A stretch of DNA of 32,432 bases from contig JAGWPU010000072.1 in assembly GCA_028870355.1 (NCBI GenBank), positions 1 through 32,432 on the forward strand, given 5' to 3'. The translations under genes were made by a program, and so were the position numbers. The notes below the pieces were generated by a model. It was not told the DNA's origin. It ran no database searches and was given only the letters and a program-made list of their open reading frames with translations. Every line of letters starts with the position of its first letter. Within the stretch, counting starts at the first letter, position 1. Below, piece after piece: positions 17,357 through 26,955 of the stretch. The DNA is from Gammaproteobacteria bacterium. Its GTDB lineage: Bacteria; Pseudomonadota; Gammaproteobacteria; Steroidobacterales; Steroidobacteraceae.

Positions 17357-18810
17357 GCGTATCCCGGTGCGGCGCGATCGTGCCAGTCGGTCGCGAGTTG
17401 ATAGCGATGCACGGCGTTCAGCAACCGACCTTCCGAGAAAGGCGGGCCGATCAGCTGCACGCCCATCGGCAGCCCTTCGACGAAACCGCACGGCGCCGAG
17501 ATCGCCGGCAGCCCCGCGAGATTCGCGCCGATCGTGTAGATGTCGTTCAGGTACATCGTGACCGGGTCGTCGATCTTCGCGCCGATCCCGAACGCCGGTG
17601 TCGGCGTGGTCGGTCCGATCAGCAGATCGACCTGCTGGAACGCCGCACCGAACTCCCCGGCGATCAACTGGCGCACCTTCTGGGCCTTCAGGTAGTACGC
17701 GTCGAAGTACCCGGCCGAGAGCACATAGGTGCCGGTCATGATCCGGCGCTTGACCTCGGCGCCGAAGCCCTCGCCGCGCGACCGCTCGTACAGGTCCCGA
17801 AGATCCTTCGGGTCGGTGCATCGATAGCCGAAGCGCACGCCGTCGAAGCGCGAGAGGTTCGACGAGCATTCCGCGGGCGCGACCACGTAATAGGTCGGGA
17901 CCGACAGCGGCAGACTGGGCAGGCTCACGGTCGTCGTCTTCGCGCCGAGCGAACGGAACACGTCGAGCGCGGCGGCGATCAGCGCCCCGTTGCGCGGTTC
18001 GAGCGCCTCCGAGAACTCCTTCACCAGTCCGATCCGCAGTCCCGCGAGCGGCCCATCGAGCGTCGCGGCGTAGTCGGGGACCGGCACATCGACGCTGGTC
18101 GAGTCCCGTGGATCGAAGCCGGCGATCGCACCGAGCGCGATCGCGGCATCCGCCGCGGAGCGGGCGAACACGCCCGCCTGGTCGAGACTGGACGCGAACG
18201 CGATCATCCCGTACCGGGAGACCCGCCCGTAGGTCGGCTTGATCCCGGTGATGCCGCTCAGGGCCGCCGGCTGGCGGATCGACCCCCCGGTATCGGTGCC
18301 GGTCGAGAACGGCGCGAGCCGCGCCGCGACGGCGGCGGCCGATCCGCCCGAAGACCCGCCGGGGACCTTGTCGAGATCCCAGGGATTGTGGACCGGCCCG
18401 TAGAAGCTCGTCTCGTTCGAGGAGCCCATCGCGAACTCATCCATGTTCGCCTTGCCGAGCATCACGGCACCCGCCGCCTTCAGCCGCGCGACCACGGTCG
18501 CGTCGTACGGGGCGACGAAGTTGTCGAGCATCCGCGACCCGCAGCTGGTGCGAACGCCGTCGGTGCAGAAAATATCCTTGTGGATGAGCGGGATGCCGAG
18601 CAGCGGCCCCCGCTCTCCGGCGGCGCGTCGGCGATCGGCGACAGCCGCCTCCGCGAGCGCCCGCTCCGCGGTGACCGTGATCAGCGCGTTCAGCGCGCCG
18701 TTGAGGGCACCGATCCGTTCGAGGAAATGCCGGGTGAGCTCCACGCTCGAGAGCTCGCGGCGCTCGAGCGCGTTCGCGAGCTCGGCGATCGACCGGGCGT
18801 GCCAGGTCAT
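17353..18810 (-). CDS. gatA: Asp-tRNA(Asn)/Glu-tRNA(Gln) amidotransferase subunit A
   Basis: Amidase subunit that releases ammonia from glutamine or asparagine and channels it to GatB. The Ser-cisSer-Lys triad is visible: Lys78 in [10 protein letters not shown], Ser154 in [12 protein letters not shown] (149-160) and nucleophile Ser177 in [14 protein letters not shown]. The following [17 protein letters not shown] is standard apart from a Ser replacing the usual Cys after PAAL. At 485 residues it matches the family. Its ATG overlaps the gatC stop (ATGA) and its stop overlaps gatB, giving a tightly coupled gatCAB operon. Confidence 0.98.
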
Positions 18811-19097
18811 TCGATCACCTTCGGCACGAGGTACAGGCCCGCCTGGACCGCGGCGGCGTTGCGCTGGAATTTCTCGTGGTCGTCGCCTTCGCTGACCTCG
18901 TCGGCGCGCAGCCGCTGGGTGAGGCCCTCCAGCGGATGCGCCATCGGCGTGACCCCGTCGGTCTCGGCGCGGGCGAGCTGATCGACGAATTCGACGATCT
19001 TCGACAGGCTGGATGCGTAGACCGGCTTTTCCTGGTCGGTGATGCCCAGGCGCGCGAGATGCGCGATCTTTTCGACGTCTCGACTCGTGAGGCTCAT
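18807..19097 (-). CDS. gatC: Asp-tRNA(Asn)/Glu-tRNA(Gln) amidotransferase subunit C
   Basis: Small belt subunit that wraps GatA and GatB and stabilises the complex. The 96-residue product starts at the ATG at 19097 ([19 protein letters not shown]), the usual family start; a longer frame back to 19157 would run over the promoter region and is rejected. Family marks include [18 protein letters not shown] and RADEVSEGD. No Shine-Dalgarno is visible. It is the first gene of gatCAB-hslO-phosphatase and diverges from mreB, an arrangement shared with Pseudomonas. GatCAB implies that Asn-tRNA and/or Gln-tRNA is made by the indirect route. Confidence 0.96.
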   Translation of the reverse strand: MSLTSRDVEKIAHLARLGITDQEKPVYASSLSKIVEFVDQLARAETDGVTPMAHPLEGLTQRLRADEVSEGDDHEKFQRNAAAVQAGLYLVPKVIE

Positions 19098-19148
19098 CGG
19101 GAGGGACCTAAGGTGCGGGCCGAATACTCGAAAAATATGGGATCGAGA

Positions 19149-19154
19149 ATCATA
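19149..19154 (-). promoter_or_regulatory. Candidate -10 box for gatCAB
   Basis: Minus-strand TATGAT (5/6 match to TATAAT), about 50 bases before the gatC ATG, in an AT-richer part of the divergent gap. No convincing -35 is seen at 16-18 bases. Confidence 0.35.
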
Positions 19155-19163
19155 CACGTCGCC

Positions 19164-19192
19164 TTGCTGAAAGTCGTCTCGGTTGTTAAATT
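19164..19192 (+). promoter_or_regulatory. Candidate mreB promoter
   Basis: TTGCTG (19164-19169), a 17-base spacer and TAAATT (19187-19192) lie 44 bases upstream of the mreB ATG. The 19098-19236 gap is noticeably AT-richer than its surroundings, as expected of a divergent promoter region. The match to consensus is moderate. Confidence 0.4.
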
Positions 19193-19194
19193 AG

Positions 19195-20280
<1,086 letters not shown>

Positions 20281-20304
20281 TGTCGGCGACAGGGGAGTGC
20301 GCCC

Positions 20305-21246
20305 GTGGTCGCGTTTCGTAGTCACGAACCCGCGGGGCGCAGCTCCGGGCTGCTGCTGCGCAGCGTGCTGTACACGCTGCTCGCACTGGGCCTGATCGTC
20401 CTCGACAAGCGCTACGACCAACTGGGCAAGATCCGCCGGGCGCTCTCGGTCGTGGCGTATCCGCTCGAGCTCGGCGTCGCGAGCCCGTTCCGTGGCTGGG
20501 CCTGGTTGCGCCAGAGCGTCACGACCCGCGACACGTTGCGCGCCGAGAATGCGCGCTTGCGCGCGAAACTCCTCGACGAACGCTACCGCCTGCAACGCTA
20601 TGCGGCACTGGAAGCGGAGAACGCGGAATTGCGCGGCTTGCGCACGAGTACCGCCGGCGTCGAGACGCGCCCGCTCGTCGCCGACATCATGGACGTCGAC
20701 ATCGACGCCTTTCGCGAGCGGGTGCTCATCGACAAGGGGGCCGCGGATGGCGTTCGGGTCGGTCAGGCGGTGCTCGATGCCCACGGCGTCTTCGGACAGG
20801 TCGAGAGCGTCGGCGAACGTACCAGCGACCTGCTGATGCTGAGCGACGCGACCAGCGCGATCCCCGTGATGATCAATCGCACCGGCCTGCGAACGATCGC
20901 GGTCGGTACCGGCGACCTCGGGCGCTTGAAACTCCCGTACCTGCCGACGACCGCCGATGTGGTCAAGGGCGATCTCCTGGTGACGTCCGGGCTCGGCAGC
21001 GTGTATCCGGAGGGCTACCCCGTCGGCACCGTCGTCGACGTGAAGATCGATACCGTGCGGTCGCTCGCCGACGTCGACGTGCGCACCGCGGCGAAGCTCG
21101 ACAGTTCCCGCGAATTGCTGATCGTCCGCTCGAAGCCGCGCCCGCCGGCACCACCGGCGCCAACCCCGCCCGCGACCGGTGCCAACGGCTCGACGCCGGC
21201 CACCCCGGCGAAGCACCGGCCGGCCACCCCGGCGAAGCACCGATGA
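20305..21246 (+). CDS. mreC: Rod-shape-determining protein MreC
   Basis: Bitopic inner-membrane protein that activates PBP2-RodA in the elongation complex. The 313-residue product starts at GTG 20305 with AGGGGAG upstream. It has one membrane segment (about 15-33), a coiled coil (about 70-110, TLRAENARLRAKLLDERYRLQ) and the paired beta domains containing RVLIDKGAADGVRVGQAV, GVFGQVESVG and VKGDLLVTSGLGSVYPEGYPVG. The C-terminal ~35 residues are Pro/Ala-rich and end in two copies of PATPAKHR, encoded by a 24-bp tandem repeat. Its stop overlaps the mreD ATG by four bases. Confidence 0.97.
   Translation: MVAFRSHEPAGRSSGLLLRSVLYTLLALGLIVLDKRYDQLGKIRRALSVVAYPLELGVASPFRGWAWLRQSVTTRDTLRAENARLRAKLLDERYRLQRYAALEAENAELRGLRTSTAGVETRPLVADIMDVDIDAFRERVLIDKGAADGVRVGQAVLDAHGVFGQVESVGERTSDLLMLSDATSAIPVMINRTGLRTIAVGTGDLGRLKLPYLPTTADVVKGDLLVTSGLGSVYPEGYPVGTVVDVKIDTVRSLADVDVRTAAKLDSSRELLIVRSKPRPPAPPAPTPPATGANGSTPATPAKHRPATPAKHR
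21197..21242 (+). repeat. 24-bp-period tandem repeat at the 3' end of mreC
   Basis: A 22-base unit at 21197-21218 recurs exactly at 21221-21242. It encodes the double PATPAKHR end of MreC and runs into the mreC stop/mreD start overlap. Confidence 0.85.
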
Positions 21247-21719
21247 ACCGCGACCGGCCGGTCCCACGGATGCCGGTGCTGCTGTCGGCACTGGTCGCGC
21301 TCACGCTCGCGATCGTGCCGCTGCCGGGCGTCGTCGACCGGTTGCGGCCGGACTTCCTGGTGCTCGTGGTGTACTACTGGTCGATCGAGGCGCCGAGCGC
21401 GGGCGGCTTGACCCTGGCATTCGTCGCGGGTCTCGCGATCGACGTGAGCCGCGGCGTCGTGCTCGGCGAACATGCGCTCGCGCTCACCCTGACCGCCGCC
21501 TGGGCGATGCACCTGCGCTTGCGGATCCGGGTCTTCTCGATTCCGAAGCAGGCCTTGACGATCTTCGGATTGCTCGCGACCTACCAGTTCATCCTGTTCT
21601 GGATCGACGGGGCGACCGGATACCCGGTCACCGACTGGTCCCGCTGGCTCGGGCCGTTCATCGGCGCGGCGATCTGGCCACTGGTCGTTGCGACCCTGCG
21701 CCGCCTGCATGAGCGCTGA
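21243..21719 (+). CDS. mreD: Rod-shape-determining protein MreD
   Basis: Small polytopic inner-membrane protein of the elongation complex. The 158-residue product has five to six hydrophobic segments, and the signature RPDFLVLVVYYWSIEAP (35-51) and LTLAFVAGLAIDVSRGVVLGEHAL are typical of MreD. Start at ATG 21243 overlapping the mreC stop (ATGA). Length is close to E. coli MreD (162). Identity rests on topology plus position between mreC and mrdA; both agree. Confidence 0.94.
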   Translation: MNRDRPVPRMPVLLSALVALTLAIVPLPGVVDRLRPDFLVLVVYYWSIEAPSAGGLTLAFVAGLAIDVSRGVVLGEHALALTLTAAWAMHLRLRIRVFSIPKQALTIFGLLATYQFILFWIDGATGYPVTDWSRWLGPFIGAAIWPLVVATLRRLHER

Positions 21720-21738
21720 GCGCACCGGGAGCGCATAG

Positions 21739-23811
21739 GTGTTCCGGCGCGTGCGCATCAAGGATCACTGGGGCGAGAGGCGGGTATTCACGATCCGCAG
21801 CATCGTCGCGGGCATCGTCGTCGCGGTCCTGCTGTTGACCGTGGCCGCGCGACTCTTCTATCTCCAGGTCGTCCGGTACACCTACTACACGGATCTCTCG
21901 CAGGGCAATCGTGTCCGGGTCGAGCCGATCCCGCCCGCCCGCGGCCTGATCCTCGATCGTCGCGGCGTGATCCTCGCGGACAACATGCCCGCCTATCAGC
22001 TCGAGGTGGAGCGCGATCAGGTCGGTTCCCTCGAGCAGCTGCGCGCGAGCCTCGCGCGGCTCGCGCAGCTCGGTCTGCTGGACCCGGGCGACTTGCCGCA
22101 CATCCTGCAAACCGTCCTGTCGCACCGTCCATACGAGAGCGTGCCGATCAAGCTCGCGCTCACCGACCAGGAAATGGCGATCTTCGCGTTGCATCGCTTC
22201 GAATTCGACGGCATCGACGTGCATACGCGGTTGTCGCGCAACTACCCGTTCGGGCCGCTCACCGCGCAGGCGATCGGCTACGTCGGTGCGATCGGACCCC
22301 GCGACCTCGAGCACATCGATCCGACGCTCTACGCCGGCACGACCCTGATCGGGAAGCTCGGCCTCGAACGCACCTACGAGAGCACCTTGCACGGGAAGCC
22401 CGGCTTCCGCGAAGTCCTGGTCAACGCCGCCGGCCGCCCGGTCACCCGGGAGGGGCCGTACCGGCCGAAACTGAAGACGAAGCTCCCGGTTGCCGGATCC
22501 GATCTGATCCTGAGCCTCGACCTGCGGGTGCAGCGCGTGGCCCAGGAAGCGCTGCAGGGCTTGCGCGGCGCGGTCGTCGCGATCGATCCCCGCAATGGGG
22601 ACGTGATCGCGCTCGCGAGCTCACCATCGTTCGATCCGAACGAATTCGCGCGCGGTCTCACGTTCAAGGAGTATCGCGCGCTGCTCGACGACCCGAACAA
22701 GCCGATGCTGAATCGGGCCCTGCAAGGGGCGTATCCACCGGGGTCGACCGCGAAGCCGTACTACGCGCTCGCCGCGCTGCACTACGGGGTGATCACGCCG
22801 GACGAACAGATCTTCTGCCCGGGCTATTTTCACCTGCCGGGCAGTTCCCACCTCTACCACTGCTGGAAGCACGGCGGGCACGGCGAGATCTCGATGCGAC
22901 GGGCGATCGCCCAATCCTGCGACGTATACTTCTACAACGTCGCGAACCGCCTCGGCATCGATCGCATGCACCACTTCCTGAGCCAGTTCGGTTTCGGCAA
23001 GCCGACCGGCATCGACATCCCGGGCGAGGCATCCGGGCTGATGCCCTCGCCGGAATGGAAGCGCCATGCGTTCAAGAATCCGGCGGATCAGGTCTGGTTC
23101 CCGGGCGAAACGCTGATCGTCGGCATCGGCCAGGGCTACATGCTCGCGACGCCACTGCAGCTGGCGCATGCGGTCGCGACGATCGCCGCGCGCGGCCGCT
23201 CGTTCGTCCCGCGCCTCGTGATCGGGATCCGCCCGCCCGGGGCGAAGCACATGATCCCGTTGCCGCCGATCCCGGAACCGAGGGTGCGCGGGATCACGCC
23301 TGCGCAGTGGGAGGTCGTCGACGAAGGCATGGAAGACGCGACCAAGCCCGGCGGCACGGCCTGGCAGATCGGGCAGAACGCGCCGTATCAGATCGCCGCG
23401 AAGACCGGTACGGCCCAGGTGTTCTCGCTGCGCAAGAATGAACGGTACAACGAGAAGACGATCAATGCGGATCTGCGCGACAACGCGCTGTTCATTTCGT
23501 TCGCGCCGGCGGATGATCCGAAGCTGGCGGTCGCGGTGATGGTCGAGCACGCGACCGGCGAAGGCGGCCAGGTCGCCGCACCGATCGCCCGCAAGGTGTT
23601 CGACGCGTATTTGCTGCCGCCGCCGACCACCGCGCGATCGACCACCGCGCGATCGACCACCGCGCGATCGACCACCGCGCGATCGACCACCGCGCGGCCG
23701 GCGACCGCGGTACCCGCGGCACCGACCCGGCCGATGCCGCGGCCGGCCGACCGGACCGGCGCCGCGCGCGGTGAACGCCGACCGGAACACGGGATGGTCG
23801 GGACGCGATGA
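21739..23811 (+). CDS. mrdA: Peptidoglycan D,D-transpeptidase PBP2 with a repeat-bearing C-terminal tail
   Basis: Class B penicillin-binding protein that cross-links lateral-wall murein together with RodA. It starts at GTG 21739 with GGGAG seven bases upstream. It has one membrane anchor (20-42), the pedestal RGLILDRRG (68-76) and the transpeptidase motifs STAK (336-339, nucleophile Ser336), SCD (393-395) and KTG (555-557). The catalytic domain ends near residue 626. After it comes a ~65-residue tail absent from E. coli PBP2 (633 residues): PPP, then five TTARS/TTARP repeats (630-653), then a Pro/Arg-rich end. The tail would be periplasmic and disordered. The stop overlaps rodA by four bases (ATGA). 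Function certain; the role of the tail is unknown. Confidence 0.98.
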   Translation: MFRRVRIKDHWGERRVFTIRSIVAGIVVAVLLLTVAARLFYLQVVRYTYYTDLSQGNRVRVEPIPPARGLILDRRGVILADNMPAYQLEVERDQVGSLEQLRASLARLAQLGLLDPGDLPHILQTVLSHRPYESVPIKLALTDQEMAIFALHRFEFDGIDVHTRLSRNYPFGPLTAQAIGYVGAIGPRDLEHIDPTLYAGTTLIGKLGLERTYESTLHGKPGFREVLVNAAGRPVTREGPYRPKLKTKLPVAGSDLILSLDLRVQRVAQEALQGLRGAVVAIDPRNGDVIALASSPSFDPNEFARGLTFKEYRALLDDPNKPMLNRALQGAYPPGSTAKPYYALAALHYGVITPDEQIFCPGYFHLPGSSHLYHCWKHGGHGEISMRRAIAQSCDVYFYNVANRLGIDRMHHFLSQFGFGKPTGIDIPGEASGLMPSPEWKRHAFKNPADQVWFPGETLIVGIGQGYMLATPLQLAHAVATIAARGRSFVPRLVIGIRPPGAKHMIPLPPIPEPRVRGITPAQWEVVDEGMEDATKPGGTAWQIGQNAPYQIAAKTGTAQVFSLRKNERYNEKTINADLRDNALFISFAPADDPKLAVAVMVEHATGEGGQVAAPIARKVFDAYLLPPPTTARSTTARSTTARSTTARSTTARPATAVPAAPTRPMPRPADRTGAARGERRPEHGMVGTR
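23626..23700 (+). repeat. Five tandem 15-bp repeats in the mrdA tail
   Basis: ACCACCGCGCGATCG occurs four times exactly (23626-23685) and a fifth time with two changes (23686-23700). Each unit is five codons (TTARS) and contains CGATCG. Because the unit is a multiple of three, copy-number change by slippage would lengthen or shorten the tail without a frameshift. Confidence 0.95.
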
Positions 23812-24947
23812 TCCTCGATGAACTCTCGCCGTCGCGAGCGAGGCGCACGCTGAGCGCCGGAACGCGCGCGTTACGCGCGTTGCGGCTCGACGGTCCGCTG
23901 ACGGGCGTGCTCGCGCTGATCCTGTGCATCGGCGTGCTCGTGGTCTACAGCGCCTCCGGCCAGAACGTCCGGATGGTGGAACGGCAACTCGGCAACATCG
24001 TGGTCGCGGTCACCGCGTTGGTGCTGCTCGCGCGCTTCTCCACGCCGCAGTACCTGCGTTTGTTCGCGCCGCTCGCCTACGCGCTCGGGGTGCTGCTGCT
24101 GATCGTCGTCGATGTGACCGGCCACGTCGGCAAGGGCGCACAGCGCTGGCTCGACCTCGGCTTCATGCGCTTCCAGCCGTCGGAGATCATGAAGCTCGCC
24201 GTCCCGATGATCTGCGCGTGGTACATGCACGACCGGCCGCTGCCGCCCTCGTTCAGGGACCTCGTGGCGATGGCCGTGTTCATCGCGATCCCGACGGCAC
24301 TCGTCGTCGCGCAGCCGGACCTCGGTACCGCGCTGTTGATCGCCGCGTCGGGACTGATCGTGATGCTGCTCGCGGGGCTCCCGGTATCGATCATCCTGCT
24401 GTCGATCCCGGTGCTCGCGCTCGCCGCCTGGGGAGGCTGGCATTTCGTGCACGCGTACCAGCGCGAGCGGATCCTGACGTTCCTCAATCCCATGAGCGAC
24501 CGCCTGGGCGCCGGCTATCACATCATCCAGTCGCAGATCGCGATCGGCTCGGGCGGCGTGTTCGGCAAGGGCTACATGCACGGCAGCCAGGCGCAGCTCG
24601 ATTTCCTGCCCGAGAGTTCGACCGACTTCATCTTCTCGGTGATCGGCGAGGAATTCGGGCTGCTCGGCCAGTTGTCGGTCCTGGGACTGTACGCGTTCGT
24701 GATCGGCCGCTCGCTGTATCTGGCGATGCAGGGACAGGACACGTTCGCCAGGCTCACCGGAGGCGCGATCGCGCTCAGCTTCTTCGTGTACGTGTTCGTG
24801 AACGCCGGAATGGTCAGCGGGATCGTGCCGGTCGTCGGCGTCCCGCTCCCCCTGGTGAGCTATGGCGGGACCTCGATGGTGACAATCCTGGCGGGATTCG
24901 GCATCCTGATGTCGCTGCACTCGCATCGCAAACTGGTCGGATCCTGA
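23808..24947 (+). CDS. rodA: Rod-shape peptidoglycan glycosyltransferase RodA (SEDS family)
   Basis: Polytopic inner-membrane polymerase that elongates glycan strands from lipid II in partnership with PBP2. The 379-residue product has about ten hydrophobic segments. SEDS marks are GAQRWLDLGFMRFQPSEIMKLAVP (110-133), AQPDLGTALL, and the large periplasmic loop ending FLPESSTDFIFSVIGEEFG, with Asp273 at the position of the essential E. coli RodA Asp262. The end shows GIVPVVGVPLPLVSYGGTSM. RodA rather than FtsW follows from the PBP2 partner directly upstream and the FQPSE form. The ATG overlaps the mrdA stop. Confidence 0.97.
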   Translation: MILDELSPSRARRTLSAGTRALRALRLDGPLTGVLALILCIGVLVVYSASGQNVRMVERQLGNIVVAVTALVLLARFSTPQYLRLFAPLAYALGVLLLIVVDVTGHVGKGAQRWLDLGFMRFQPSEIMKLAVPMICAWYMHDRPLPPSFRDLVAMAVFIAIPTALVVAQPDLGTALLIAASGLIVMLLAGLPVSIILLSIPVLALAAWGGWHFVHAYQRERILTFLNPMSDRLGAGYHIIQSQIAIGSGGVFGKGYMHGSQAQLDFLPESSTDFIFSVIGEEFGLLGQLSVLGLYAFVIGRSLYLAMQGQDTFARLTGGAIALSFFVYVFVNAGMVSGIVPVVGVPLPLVSYGGTSMVTILAGFGILMSLHSHRKLVGS

Positions 24948-24950
24948 ACG

Positions 24951-25991
24951 TTGCGCTACGGGCACCGCCTTTGCGTCTCGTTGATCGCCGCCGGGTCGTT
25001 ACTCGCGGCTGCGAGCGGCGCCTCGGCGCTCGACACGCACCAACCGGCGGTCGCGAGGTTCATCGAGCGGATGGTCGCGCACGACGGCTATGATCCGCGG
25101 ACGCTGCGCCGGATCCTCGGCGCGGCGCGGCTCGAGCCCTCGATCGTCGCCGCCATGGAGCGACCCGCCGAGAAGGTGCTCCCGTGGTATCGCTACCGCC
25201 CGATCTTCGTGAACGAACGGCGGATCCAGGAAGGCGTCGACTTCTGGCTCGCTCATCGTCGCGAGCTGCGACGTGCCAGCGAGCGCACCGGGGTCGCACC
25301 GCAATACCTCGTCGCGATCCTCGGCGTCGAAACCTATTACGGCCGTCTGACCGGCGGATACCGGGTGATCGATGCGCTCGCGACGCTGTCGTTCGACTAC
25401 CCGCCGCGCGCGGCGTTCTTCCGCCGGCAGCTCGAACAATTCCTGCTGCTCGCGCGCGACCACGACTTCGACCCACTCGAGGTCAGGGGATCCTATGCCG
25501 GCGCGATGGGCGCGCCGCAGTTCATGCCCTCGACGTACCGGCGCTTCGGGATCGACGCGACGGTCGACGGCCGCGTCGACCTGTGGTCCGACTGGCCGGA
25601 CGTGTTCGACAGCATCGGCTATTACCTTCGCGAGAACGGCTGGGTCACCGGCGGCGCCGTGCTGCGTGATGCCGTGGTCGACGCAGACGCCCCGGCGCCG
25701 GTGCCAGCGAGCTCGCTCGGTCCGCCGACGACGGTCGGTGCGTTGCGCGCCGCCGGCATTCGCATCGCCGATGCGCCAGGACCCGGCAGCCGTGCCTGGC
25801 TGGTTCCGGCCGAGCAGCCGCAGGGTCTAAAGTGGCGCGTGGGATTCGAGAATTTCTACGCGATCACCCGATACAACCGCAGCCCCCTGTACGCGATGGC
25901 GGTCCACGATCTCGCGCTCGCGCTGCGGCAGCGGATCCCGGCAGCGCCGGCAGCGCCAACGGCGTCCGCCGCGCTCGGGGGCTCGCGATGA
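24951..25991 (+). CDS. mltB: Lytic murein transglycosylase B (GH103)
   Basis: Cleaves glycan strands between MurNAc and GlcNAc to give 1,6-anhydro ends. The 346-residue product begins at TTG 24951, three bases after the rodA stop. A signal peptide ends about residue 26 (ASGASA-LDTH). Although E. coli MltB is a lipoprotein, no lipobox Cys is seen, so this form is probably soluble in the periplasm. The catalytic Glu127 lies in VAILGVETYYGRLTGGYRV, and the family motif SYAGAMGAPQFMPSTYRRF is intact. Its stop overlaps rlpA. Placement directly after rodA matches the sltB1 position in Pseudomonas. Confidence 0.95.
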   Translation: MRYGHRLCVSLIAAGSLLAAASGASALDTHQPAVARFIERMVAHDGYDPRTLRRILGAARLEPSIVAAMERPAEKVLPWYRYRPIFVNERRIQEGVDFWLAHRRELRRASERTGVAPQYLVAILGVETYYGRLTGGYRVIDALATLSFDYPPRAAFFRRQLEQFLLLARDHDFDPLEVRGSYAGAMGAPQFMPSTYRRFGIDATVDGRVDLWSDWPDVFDSIGYYLRENGWVTGGAVLRDAVVDADAPAPVPASSLGPPTTVGALRAAGIRIADAPGPGSRAWLVPAEQPQGLKWRVGFENFYAITRYNRSPLYAMAVHDLALALRQRIPAAPAAPTASAALGGSR

Positions 25992-26869
25992 TCGCTCCGC
26001 GCGAGATCGGACGGCGGCTGCGGACCGGCCTTGCGATCACGACCGCGGTCGGGCTCGCCGCATGCCACGGCTTGGCGCCCGAGCGCCCGTCGCCGCCGAC
26101 CCGGATCGTGCCGCCGCTGCCGCCGAGCGACGTGCTGTCGATACCGAATGCCGTACCGCGGGTCGAGCCGCGGTCGGCCTACGGCAATCCGCCGTTCTAC
26201 GACGTGTTCGGCAAGCGCTATTTCGTCCGCCAGCACTGCGGCGGCTACGACAAGCGCGGCGTCGCCTCCTGGTACGGACCGGGGTTCTACGAGGACGAAA
26301 CCTCGACCCACGAGCCCTACGACATGTATGCGATGACCGCGGCGCACCGCACGCTGCCGTTGCCGTGCTTCGTGCGGGTGACGAACCTGGAGAACGGCCG
26401 CAGCGTAATCGTTCGAGTCAATGACCGCGGACCGTTCGTGAAGAACCGCATCATCGACCTGTCGTACACCGCCGCCGCGAAACTCGGAATGCTGCGCACC
26501 GGCACCGCGATGGTCGAGGTGCAGTCGATCGACCCGCGTGCGCCGACCGCGCCGACCGCGATGGCTGCGCCAGCTGCGACGACCGCATCGGCACGGTCGG
26601 CCGTGTCGATGTCGCCCGGCGCGGCGCCTTCCACGCCCGCCCTGTACATCCAGACCGGTGCGTTCGCCGACCCGGCGAACGCCGAGCGACTGCTCGTGAA
26701 ACTGCACGCCAACGGGTATCGGAACGCGTTCGTGCGCGACGCGGTGGTCGGCGGCCGACGCCTCTACCGCGTCCGGATCGGACCGGTGCACAGCGTCGAC
26801 GATTACGACCGGATCGTCGACGGGCTCGAGCGCATCGGCGTGAACGGCGCGCGCCTCGCGCCGAATTGA
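25988..26869 (+). CDS. rlpA: Septal-ring lytic transglycosylase RlpA, lipoprotein with SPOR domain
   Basis: Outer-membrane lipoprotein; in Pseudomonas the family cleaves denuded (peptide-free) glycan strands at the septum. The 293-residue product has a lipobox GLAAC with Cys26. The double-psi barrel (about 88-180) shows RGVASWYGPGF, His120 in TAAHRTLPLP and Asp146 in VRVNDRGPF, corresponding to the two catalytic residues known in the Pseudomonas enzyme. The loop usually reading FHGxxTxSGE is here FYEDETSTHE, same length but changed. An Ala/Thr/Pro-rich linker (181-217) leads to a C-terminal SPOR domain (218-293, LYIQTGAFADPANAERLLVKL), which binds denuded glycans. The ATG overlaps the mltB stop. 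Confidence 0.94.
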   Translation: MIAPREIGRRLRTGLAITTAVGLAACHGLAPERPSPPTRIVPPLPPSDVLSIPNAVPRVEPRSAYGNPPFYDVFGKRYFVRQHCGGYDKRGVASWYGPGFYEDETSTHEPYDMYAMTAAHRTLPLPCFVRVTNLENGRSVIVRVNDRGPFVKNRIIDLSYTAAAKLGMLRTGTAMVEVQSIDPRAPTAPTAMAAPAATTASARSAVSMSPGAAPSTPALYIQTGAFADPANAERLLVKLHANGYRNAFVRDAVVGGRRLYRVRIGPVHSVDDYDRIVDGLERIGVNGARLAPN

Positions 26870-26955
26870 TCAGGTATGCGGAACTAACGCGCGCCGCGCA
26901 GCGTCGTTACACTACTGGGACGTCCACGCGCCCATCACCGAGGGAATCGAAGACC

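Noticed and set aside
26885-26913. dacA promoter with TACACT as -10
   Set aside because: TACACT matches 4/6 but the -35 position has no resemblance to consensus; too weak to list.
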